This document shows positions 51,401 through 57,741 of a DNA stretch of 64,000 nt, one piece after another (the first letter of the stretch is position 1; each line of letters opens with the position of its first letter). The DNA comes from CAWCDJ01 sp963778675 (lineage in GTDB: Bacteria; Acidobacteriota; Terriglobia; Bryobacterales; Bryobacteraceae): the NCBI GenBank assembly GCA_963778675.1, contig CAVZVI010000008.1:310001-374000 (forward strand). The letters are read 5' to 3'. Both the position numbers and the translations under genes were made by a program. The notes beneath the pieces were generated by a model that had not been told where the DNA came from, did no database searches, and saw only the letters and a program-made list of their open reading frames with translations.

Positions 51401-52631
51401 AAGCACCTTGTTCGGTCGTGCCAGGGAATCGCAGCGTCGCCTCGACGCCCTTTTCCCGTCCGGGCCGCAGTTCCAGTGTTCCTCCCAGCGAGACCGCTAA
51501 TTTTCGGGTGATTGCCAGTCCGAGGCCGGTACCGGACGCCTTGGTGGTGAGGAACGGCTCGAAGAGGCGCTCCCGCACGGCGTCGGGGAACCCGTCGCCC
51601 GTGTCACGGACCCGGATCGCGATCTCGCCTGCCGCGGTTCGCTCGGCCTCGATCCAAACTTCTCCCGCCGCCCCGGGCGGAACCGCCTCTACCGCGTTGC
51701 GGACGAGGTTCAGCAGCGCCTGTTCGAGCAAGGCTGGATCGCTGCGCCAGGCCAGCGGCTCCGCCGAGACCCTGAGCAGGACCGGCCGGTCGCCGATCAA
51801 GTGGCGTGCGTGGGCTTTGGCTGCGGACGCCACGTCCTGCCAGTGCACCTCTTTCCACTGCGGCAGGGACGGGCGGCCGTAAGCCAGAAGATCCTTTACG
51901 AGGTCCTCGAGCCGCTGAGTCTCGGAAACGGCCCGGTCGAGCAGGCTGCGAGCCGGCTCGCCGGCTCGCTCGCCGGCCAGTTGTACAAAGCCTTTGATAG
52001 TCCCGAGCGGGTTGCGAATCTCATGAGCCAGCACGGCCGACATCTTGCCGATGTGCGCAAGGTGCTCCAGCTCCAGTTGACGCACCTGGAGCCGGGACGC
52101 CCGGCGCATCGCCCACATCGAGTACACCGAGAGCAGCACCAGCACCAGCCCGCCGATCGAGGCGACGATTACGTTATGGCGTCCGTGGGTCAACAGGAAG
52201 TCCGCGGCCGCCGGGTCGAGTTCGATGTGAGCGATGTGCAGCCCGCCCCTCGTATGGAAGGGCACGTCGGCGCGGAAGGACGTTCGGGTCAGCTCGGTGC
52301 GGAAGAGTTCCCGTCCGTTCCAGAGGGCCGCCAGATCGCCGGCGCCCGGTTCGTCGGGGCGGGAGATCACACGAAGATCCGCCAGGTAGGGGTCCTCTTC
52401 GGCGAGGCGCTCCCGGAGTGCCCCGATGTCCAGGGCCGAGTCCAGGTTTTCCAGCCGGGAGACGAGGAGCGAAACGCGGTGCCGCAGGTAGATGGCCCGC
52501 TGCTCGTTGAGTTCCCGCAGCGTCCGCAGCGAACTGAACAGCAACACCAAGGGGAGGGCTGCCATAACCAGCGGCAGGACTACCCGGGGCACCAACTGTC
52601 TGCGGAGGCGGACCACCTGTCTATGATTCAC
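51375..52631 (-). CDS. sensor histidine kinase (ZraS-like)
   Basis: A 418-residue inner-membrane kinase. Helix 1 (about 14-35) and helix 2 (about 153-175) enclose a periplasmic sensor of about 115 residues with several His residues (FHTRGGLHIAHIELD). The HisKA box is LAHIGKMSAVLAHEIRNPLG with His203, then HATPase_c with ALLNLVRNAVEAV (N box), DTGDGFP, and GTGLGLAITRKLAV. The layout and the NtrC-type partner resemble ZraS. The His-rich sensor fits a metal, but this is only suggestive. Its start is 41 bases after the Cys-rich peptide gene. Confidence 0.93.
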   Translation of the reverse strand: MNHRQVVRLRRQLVPRVVLPLVMAALPLVLLFSSLRTLRELNEQRAIYLRHRVSLLVSRLENLDSALDIGALRERLAEEDPYLADLRVISRPDEPGAGDLAALWNGRELFRTELTRTSFRADVPFHTRGGLHIAHIELDPAAADFLLTHGRHNVIVASIGGLVLVLLSVYSMWAMRRASRLQVRQLELEHLAHIGKMSAVLAHEIRNPLGTIKGFVQLAGERAGEPARSLLDRAVSETQRLEDLVKDLLAYGRPSLPQWKEVHWQDVASAAKAHARHLIGDRPVLLRVSAEPLAWRSDPALLEQALLNLVRNAVEAVPPGAAGEVWIEAERTAAGEIAIRVRDTGDGFPDAVRERLFEPFLTTKASGTGLGLAITRKLAVSLGGTLELRPGREKGVEATLRFPGTTEQGAYGNDSDRG

Positions 52632-52672
52632 TTTTCACGGCTTTGGTGACGCGTCCACCAGAGCCGGCAGTC

Positions 52673-52909
52673 TTATCGCTGGCCCCAACCCATTCCTCCG
52701 CGCTGCGGCCCGCGCTGGCGGGTATCCGAACCGGTCTGCGGCTGGTTTTGACGGCCCCGCTGGCACGGCCCATTGCATTTGGCGGTGCCTTTCCGCGGGC
52801 AGGTCCCCTGGTTGGGGCAATCGGGACGGGGGCAGGACGGGTTCTGCGCCAGCGCGAAGCCCGCCGAGAGCAGCAACAGAAGCGCGACCCTGATGGAACG
52901 TTTCTTCAT
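52673..52909 (-). CDS. small exported Cys-rich peptide, first gene of the kinase/regulator operon
   Basis: A 78-residue exported peptide I do not recognise. The signal peptide (about 1-22, MKKRSIRVALLLLLSAGFALAQ) is followed by NPSCPRPDCPNQGTCPRKG and KCNGPCQRG, giving five cysteines within 24 residues, then a Gln/Arg/Gly-rich tail ending GGMGWGQR. The cysteine pattern could bind a metal. It has a good ribosome binding site (GGAGG about 13 bases before the ATG) and a candidate sigma-54 promoter. In the ZraSR system a periplasmic zinc-binding protein, ZraP, holds the comparable place, but there is no similarity in sequence. Confidence 0.72.
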   Translation of the reverse strand: MKKRSIRVALLLLLSAGFALAQNPSCPRPDCPNQGTCPRKGTAKCNGPCQRGRQNQPQTGSDTRQRGPQRGGMGWGQR

Positions 52910-52937
52910 TTTCGTGAACAACCTCCTCCGGTGCGAA

Positions 52938-52954
52938 GGCAATCTCGCAGCCAA
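52938..52954 (-). promoter_or_regulatory. sigma-54 promoter candidate for the Cys-rich peptide/kinase/regulator operon
   Basis: On the minus strand TGGCTGCGAGATTGCC has the invariant GG and GC of a -24/-12 promoter at exact 12-base spacing, plus a perfect TTGC. The start site would fall near 52927, shortly before the peptide's ribosome binding site. The operon itself encodes an NtrC-type activator. Confidence 0.6.
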
Positions 52955-52998
52955 ACCCGCCGTTGTTCGAAATACGGAGTAATCTGTCCGGTTTTCTT

Positions 52999-53013
52999 GT
53001 TAGCATGGTCTTC
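52999..53013. promoter_or_regulatory. candidate enhancer site, copy A
   Basis: GTTAGCATGGTCTTC lies between the two divergent sigma-54 promoter candidates and matches the copy at 54066-54080 in 14 of 15 bases. It is about 50 bases upstream of the minus-strand -24 element. In both places a CGCGC-AA sequence follows. It is a candidate binding site for the NtrC-type regulator. Confidence 0.45.
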
Positions 53014-53107
53014 GCTGCCGCGCGAATTCTGCGTAGCCTGGCAGTGGGAAGGCGCAAATCCTGCGCGGTTCCTACCGGCACGTCGCGACTTTTGAGATGC
53101 ATCCGGT

Positions 53108-53122
53108 TGGCAGATCATGTGC
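53108..53122 (+). promoter_or_regulatory. sigma-54 promoter candidate for the secreted protein/DUF302 genes
   Basis: TGGCAGATCATGTGC has GG and GC at the correct 12-base spacing, with TGGCA intact and TGC at -12. The start site would be near 53134. A weaker second candidate (TGGCAGTGGGAAGGC) is at 53039-53053. Confidence 0.45.
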
Positions 53123-53144
53123 GAGGAGGGAGGAGGGAGATCTC

Positions 53145-53576
53145 ATGGTCCGCTTTGCCGCCATCCTACTTTCGGCTGCCTTCCTCTCGTTGGGCGCGCA
53201 GCCGCGAAACGTCTGCGAGGGAAATGCGGATTACTCCCAAGCGGCTCCGCCAGCGTCCGCCGGAAAGCCTGTCGAGATCACCGGAACTGTCGGACAAATC
53301 CACATCGCCGCCGGTCAGGGTATGCCGTACCTCGAACTGAAGCACGGCTCCGAGACCACACGCGTCTACCTGGGGCCGATGCCCTTCCTGGTTGCGGAGA
53401 ATTTCAATCCCAAAACCGGCCAGGAGGTCGCTGTCAAGGGCTATAGGCTGCCGGACTGGATTCTGGCCGCGCAGGTGACGTTCGTAGCCGAAAAGCGCAC
53501 CGTCAAGTTTCGCGATGAGCGTGGCTGGCCGGTATGGCGGGGCGGCTTCGGAAGGGGAGCCGGCCGCAACCGGTAG
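53145..53576 (+). CDS. small exported protein, OB-fold-like, unknown function
   Basis: A 143-residue exported protein (signal peptide about 1-18). The mature part is beta-rich: VEITGTVGQIHIAAGQGMPY, LELKHGSETTRVYLGPM, NPKTGQEVAVKGYRLPDW, ILAAQVTFVAEKRTVKFRDE, ending in WPVWRGGFGRGAGRNR. The strand pattern and the GTVxxIH and KGYR segments resemble small OB-fold proteins of the periplasm. A strong ribosome binding site AGGAGGGA precedes the ATG. DUF302 follows 38 bases later on the same strand. Confidence 0.68.
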   Translation: MVRFAAILLSAAFLSLGAQPRNVCEGNADYSQAAPPASAGKPVEITGTVGQIHIAAGQGMPYLELKHGSETTRVYLGPMPFLVAENFNPKTGQEVAVKGYRLPDWILAAQVTFVAEKRTVKFRDERGWPVWRGGFGRGAGRNR

Positions 53577-53614
53577 TCATCCTGTTTCGCAATAATCGGA
53601 AGAGAGAGGAACGC

Positions 53615-54025
53615 ATGGAACACTGCAGCCAATTGCAGTACGGATACGTGCGCGCCGTCGCACTGCCATTCGAGGAGACGCTCGTCCGCCTCGAGGCGGC
53701 CCTGAAAGCTGAGGGTTTCGGGGTCCTTTGCCAGATCGACATTCAAGCGAAACTGCGGGAGAAACTCGGAGTGGATTTCCCGAGATACGTGATCCTGGGC
53801 GCCTGCAACCCTCCCCTGGCGCACCAGGCGTTGGAACACGAGATCAACCTGGGGCTCCTGCTGCCTTGTAACACAGTCGTGTATGAGAGAGACGGGCAGG
53901 TGTGGGCCGGGGCGGTGGATGCCGCCAGGATGCTGTCGGTCGTCGGGAACCCGGAGATGAACCCGATGGCCGAGGAGGTGAACCGGAAACTGCGCCGCGC
54001 CCTGGACAGCCTGCCTCCTACGTGA
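53615..54025 (+). CDS. DUF302 family protein
   Basis: A 136-residue protein with the single DUF302 domain (PF03625): ALPFEETLVRLEAALKAEGF, QIDIQAKLREKLGVDFPRY, ILGACNPPLAHQALEHEINLGLLLPCNTVVYE and the terminal region NPMAEEVNRKLRRAL. Family members are often found with sulfur or metal stress genes. The conserved Cys in GACNPP and LPCNTVV are present. There is no signal peptide, so it is cytoplasmic. AGAGAGAGGAAC precedes the ATG. Confidence 0.85.
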   Translation: MEHCSQLQYGYVRAVALPFEETLVRLEAALKAEGFGVLCQIDIQAKLREKLGVDFPRYVILGACNPPLAHQALEHEINLGLLLPCNTVVYERDGQVWAGAVDAARMLSVVGNPEMNPMAEEVNRKLRRALDSLPPT

Positions 54026-54065
54026 CGCGGAAAGGTTGCGCGGTACGCAACGGCCGGTGCGCGGA

Positions 54066-54080
54066 GTTTGCATGGTCTTC
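54066..54080. promoter_or_regulatory. candidate enhancer site, copy B
   Basis: GTTTGCATGGTCTTC matches copy A at 52999-53013 in 14 of 15 bases. It sits between inverted TGCGCGGA (54058-54065) and TCCGCGCA (54079-54086), and 35 bases upstream of the -24 element at 54115. Another perfect inverted repeat, GTTGCG-N5-CGCAAC, is at 54035-54051. Confidence 0.45.
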
Positions 54081-54114
54081 CGCGCAACTGGTTGATTCCA
54101 TAGAACGGCGACGC

Positions 54115-54129
54115 TGGCATTGGGGATGC
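54115..54129 (+). promoter_or_regulatory. sigma-54 promoter candidate for the Gly-rich exported peptide
   Basis: TGGCATTGGGGATGC has GG and GC at 12-base spacing, with TGGCA and TGC intact. The predicted start near 54141 leaves room for the ribosome binding site AAAGGAAAC before the ATG at 54165. Confidence 0.5.
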
Positions 54130-54164
54130 CATTTTGGACATCGGAGTCAGAAAGGAAACTTCCG

Positions 54165-54389
54165 ATGAAGAAGAGCATTTTCACCGTGGTGGCGTTATTG
54201 ACAATGGCGGCCGGCGAGGCACTCGCGCAGGGCCGGCCTATGCCGGTGCCCAATCCGAACGGTCCCCAGGGCTCGCAGTCCGGACAGCGGGGCGGCAAAA
54301 AATTGGGGCCGCAGGATGGTTCCGGTCCCATCCACCAGCCCGGGACAGGCGGCGGAACGGGCCTTGGCCGCCGCGCAGGCCGCAAATAG
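54165..54389 (+). CDS. small exported Gly/Pro-rich peptide
   Basis: A 74-residue exported peptide (signal peptide about 1-22, MKKSIFTVVALLTMAAGEALAQ). The mature part is Gly/Gln/Pro-rich and basic: GRPMPVPNPNGPQGSQSGQ, GGKKLGPQDGSGPIHQPG, TGGGTGLGRRAGRK. It has no cysteine. In size, signal and charge it resembles the Cys-rich peptide at 52673, and both have sigma-54 promoter candidates. Function unknown. It converges with the TonB gene, 50 bases apart. Confidence 0.62.
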   Translation: MKKSIFTVVALLTMAAGEALAQGRPMPVPNPNGPQGSQSGQRGGKKLGPQDGSGPIHQPGTGGGTGLGRRAGRK

Positions 54390-54439
54390 CGACCGAAATC
54401 CACCGGGGCGGAACGTGGCATCCGCCCCGGCGATCAGAA

Positions 54440-55567
54440 TCACAACAGACGAAAGTGGACTTCGACCGTCGCGGCAACCGTGACCGGTCTGCCGTCTTTA
54501 TAGCCGGGGCGGAACCTCCATTTCCTGACCGCCTCGATCGCCTTCTCGTCCAACCCCAATCCCAGGCTTTGAAGCACTCGCACGTTCCTCGCCCGTCCGT
54601 TCGGATCCACCTCGACATACAGAACTACGATGCCTTGATACTTGGCCTTCCGCGCCTCTTCGGAGTATTCGGGCTCGACCCGGTAGAGCAGGGCCGGAGC
54701 CGTCACTCCGCCGCCCACGCGAAAGACGCCGCCACCTGCGCCGCCGCCCTCGCCGGGACCAAACCCTCCGCCCTTGCCGGGTCCTATGCCGCCGCCGACG
54801 CCGGAGCCTATGCCGCCGCCCGCCCCCGGGCCATTCGAGGGAATCCCGATCTGCGCCAGGGGGTCGCCGTACTGAGCCATATTCACCGCGGGAAGCTGGA
54901 TGTCCGGCGGCGCGATGATCGAAGGTTCCATTGCCAGCTTGGGATCGGTGTTGCGGATTACCGCCGCGGGCGGCGTGAACTGCTTCAGGGCGGCCTTGGG
55001 AAGGCGGCCTTTCGATGCGGGCAGCCCCGACCGGTCGCCGCCTCCTCCGCCGCCATTCGCCGCGGCTTTCGGAGGCTCCGCCCGATAGGTCGGAAGATTC
55101 GGATCCATCAGCGGAATGAACTGAACCACTTTCTGCTGCACCGTCCTGCTGGAAACGAACGTAAACAACAGCAGCACGGCCACCGACTGGAGCGCGACCG
55201 ACAGCACCCACGACTTCTTCTGCCGGCCGTACTGGCCCCAGATGTTTCGCACCAGGACCGGTTTGGACGTGATGTCCAGGGGCGGAACCTGCGGCCCGCA
55301 GCAGTCGCGAACACTGCTCCACAACGAGCGGTACCACGGTATGTCCAGAGCCGGCAAGAGCAGGCGGCCGAGATGGTCGGTCGGCGGGATGACCGTCCAG
55401 CGGAGTACCGCGGCGTAATCCTCAGCGCTGGCCCGTTCGCTCCAGTTCCGGACGGCTCCGCGAAAATAAGAGAGGGGCGTTGCAACGGCAGCGATCTTCG
55501 CGCGGCAAGCCGCGCACTGCTCCGCGTGCCGGCGTTCTTCCATACCGGCGTCACCGATGAGGTACAT
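54440..55567 (-). CDS. anti-sigma factor / TonB energy transducer fusion
   Basis: A 375-residue inner-membrane protein. At the cytoplasmic N-terminus, RRHAEQCAACRAKI gives the HxxxCxxC zinc motif of ZAS anti-sigma factors (His14, Cys18, Cys21). About 100 cytoplasmic residues follow with TSKPVLVRNIWGQYGRQKKS, then one helix (about 120-139), a Gly-rich spacer with IIAPPDIQLPAVNMAQYGD, and a complete TonB domain (YRVEPEYSEEARKAKYQG, EAVRKWRFRPGYKDGRPV, VEVHFRLL). I chose ATG at 55567, with AAGGAG five bases before it. An upstream ATG at 55600 overlaps the sigma gene stop (ATGA). It pairs with the sigma factor and parallels the TonB at 20364. Confidence 0.85.
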   Translation of the reverse strand: MYLIGDAGMEERRHAEQCAACRAKIAAVATPLSYFRGAVRNWSERASAEDYAAVLRWTVIPPTDHLGRLLLPALDIPWYRSLWSSVRDCCGPQVPPLDITSKPVLVRNIWGQYGRQKKSWVLSVALQSVAVLLLFTFVSSRTVQQKVVQFIPLMDPNLPTYRAEPPKAAANGGGGGGDRSGLPASKGRLPKAALKQFTPPAAVIRNTDPKLAMEPSIIAPPDIQLPAVNMAQYGDPLAQIGIPSNGPGAGGGIGSGVGGGIGPGKGGGFGPGEGGGAGGGVFRVGGGVTAPALLYRVEPEYSEEARKAKYQGIVVLYVEVDPNGRARNVRVLQSLGLGLDEKAIEAVRKWRFRPGYKDGRPVTVAATVEVHFRLL

Positions 55568-55596
55568 GGAAACTCCTTTTTCAGACAGGTGCGTGC

Positions 55597-56175
55597 TCAT
55601 TCTGTGCCCTCCAGTCTGGCGCGGACCGAATGCAGCGCCCGAAAGAGGTGTGCTTTTACCGTGCCTTCCTTCATCCCCGTAACCTCGGCGATCTCGAGAA
55701 GGTCCATATCTTCCACAAACCGGAGCAGAAAGACGGTTCTCTGCCGGGCGGGCAGACTCGCGGCCGCAGCCCACACGGCCCGCACCTGCTCCTGGATCGA
55801 GGCCAGCATCTCCGGAGACTGCCGGCGGTCCGGAATCGAGCTTCCGAGATCCTCTACATCCGCGCCGGAATGCAGCATGCGCCGCCAGAACTTCAGGCGG
55901 TTGCTGGATTCGTGATCGCGCACCACATTGGCCGCGATTTGCATGAACCACGTTGCGATGCTGGAGGCGCCACGAAACCGGCCGCGTGCCTGATACGCCC
56001 TTACCAGGCAGTCTTGCGTCAGATTCTCGGCGGTTTCCCGGTCCCTGACCGAAGCCAGGATGAACCGGAAGATTCGCGGCCGGTGAAGGCGGACCAGCAA
56101 ATCGAAATCCTCCGGCCCTTCCGTACCGCTTTCGCCCGCCGCTGACGCCAGCCTGGACGACCGAGCTCGTTCCAT
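55597..56175 (-). CDS. ECF-type RNA polymerase sigma factor
   Basis: A 192-residue group 4 sigma factor. Region 2 is FDLLVRLHRPRIFRFILAS, ENLTQDCLVRAYQARGRFRG and SIATWFMQIAANVVRDHESS; region 4 is LPARQRTVFLLRFVEDMDLLEIAEVTGMKEGTVKAHLFRAL. I chose ATG at 56175 (MERARSSRLAS). The frame continues upstream but without family similarity. The stop overlaps the upstream ATG of the anti-sigma/TonB gene, so the two are co-expressed. The trigger is unknown. Confidence 0.92.
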   Translation of the reverse strand: MERARSSRLASAAGESGTEGPEDFDLLVRLHRPRIFRFILASVRDRETAENLTQDCLVRAYQARGRFRGASSIATWFMQIAANVVRDHESSNRLKFWRRMLHSGADVEDLGSSIPDRRQSPEMLASIQEQVRAVWAAAASLPARQRTVFLLRFVEDMDLLEIAEVTGMKEGTVKAHLFRALHSVRARLEGTE

Positions 56176-56184
56176 TCGACTATG

Positions 56185-56213
56185 TAGACCGGTTTTCGCC
56201 TGGCGGGGTTTAC
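56185..56213 (-). promoter_or_regulatory. possible ECF-type promoter of the sigma factor gene
   Basis: On the minus strand GTAAACC and GGTCTA are 16 bases apart, resembling ECF promoters (AAC-type -35, GTC-type -10). The -10 ends about ten bases before the sigma ATG. This could be autoregulation, but the match is loose. Confidence 0.25.
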
Positions 56214-56306
56214 ACGCGATCGCTGGAGAAATGCGTGGCTCCGGATGCACGCTGGCGCATGATCGGCTCAGTGCGGCCATGATCATCCGCCCGACTGAGC
56301 AAGGCC

Positions 56307-57684
56307 TTACTCGTCCCGCAACGCGACAATCGGATCTACATTGGTCGCGCGGCGCGCCGGAATGACGGTTGCCGCGAAGGCCACCACCGCCATGATCAGG
56401 GCGACGGCGCCAAACGTGATGGCATCCGTGGCGCGGATTCCGAAAAGCAGGCTGGCCATCACCCGGGTGAGCGCCGCCGCGCCGGCGAGGCCCGCCACGA
56501 TCCCGATCGCCGCCAGCCCCATGCCCTGCCGTACCACCAGGCAGACGATGTTGCCTGGCCTCGCACCCAGCGCCACGCGGACGCCGATATCGTGAGTTCC
56601 CTGCGTCACCATGTAGCACATCACGCCGTAAATGCCCACCGCCGCCAGCAGCAGCGCGACTGCCGCAAAGGCCCCCAGCATGAAGCTCGCAAAGCGCTGG
56701 CGGGCCAGTGAGTCGTGCAGGCGTTCCTGCATGGTCCGGATTTCGTAGACAGCCACGTTCCCGTCCACCGCGTGGATCTCCCGGACGATCGCGCCGGCCA
56801 GTGCGGAGGGATCCGACGTGGAGCGCGCCACCATATACGGGCTGTTATCCGTCTCCTGGTCTTGGGGGAAATAGGTCGCAATCTTCCCGTCGGTATCCAG
56901 ACCGTACTGCTTGACCACCCCCACCACGCCGACGATCGTATATGGCTTGTCCGGGTGGCTGAACCAGACGTGCTTGCCGATCGCATCTCCATGCGGCCAG
57001 AACCGCTGCGCGAACCTGGCGTCGATGATCGCCGCCTTTGCCGCCTCGAGGTTGTCATGCTCGGAGAACGTCCACCTTGTCGATGGGCCCCTCCGACGGC
57101 ATCACTTCCGCGTTCACCAGGAACTCGGGGCGAAGCACGCCGCACACCGTGAATGGACTTCCGTTGAGCGTGATGGTCTTGCCAACGATATGAGGATCCG
57201 AATTGAAGAGCCGTTTCCAGAGGCGATCGCTGAGAATCGCGACCGCCGGCTTGCCGGGTTTGTCTTCTTCGGGAACCAGCAAGCGGCCCAACAGGGGCTT
57301 GGCCCCGAACATCTGAAACAGGCTGGATTGCGTGCGCATTCCGTCGATCAGCTCCGGCTGCTCCAGGCCGGTGAGCGTGAAGCTCCTGGTCTGCGCCAGG
57401 GCCATCTGCTCGAAGGAGTGGTTCTCGTTCTGAATGTCGATATACTGGCCCGGCGAGGGCCAGTCGCGGAAGATTCCGATTCCGGGCGAGTGTAGCCACA
57501 CCGCGGCCAGGCGGTCGGGTTGCGGGTAGGGCAGGGGACGAAGCAGCAGCGCGTCTACCACGCTGAACACCGCGGAGTTCGCCCCGATGCCGATGGCCAG
57601 CGACGCGACGATCACCAGCGTCACCGCCGGATTCCTGCGCAGCATGCGCAAGGCGTAACGGAAATCTTGCGAGGACGACTGCAT
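56307..57684 (-). pseudogene. ADOP-type permease with large internal deletion and frameshift
   Basis: The N-terminal part is an intact ADOP start (first helix, LLLRPLPYPQPDRLAAV, then the MacB_PCD domain to PSEGPIDKVDV, about 205 residues). At about 57055-57065 it jumps, out of frame, to SEHDNLEAAKAAIIDARFAQRFWPHGD, which belongs in the second PCD domain, and continues to the FtsX end PARRATNVDPIVALRDE. Compared with the intact ADOP gene at 6118-8542 (about 807 residues), some 350 residues are missing: the first FtsX helices and the start of the second half. The remains total about 460 codons. This is a broken gene, or an assembly collapse between the two similar halves. Confidence 0.8.
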
Positions 57685-57741
57685 GAACCCCTCCTGATAA
57701 GAGGAATCATACTATGCCGTTCTTCCCGCTATGCTGAAGTT

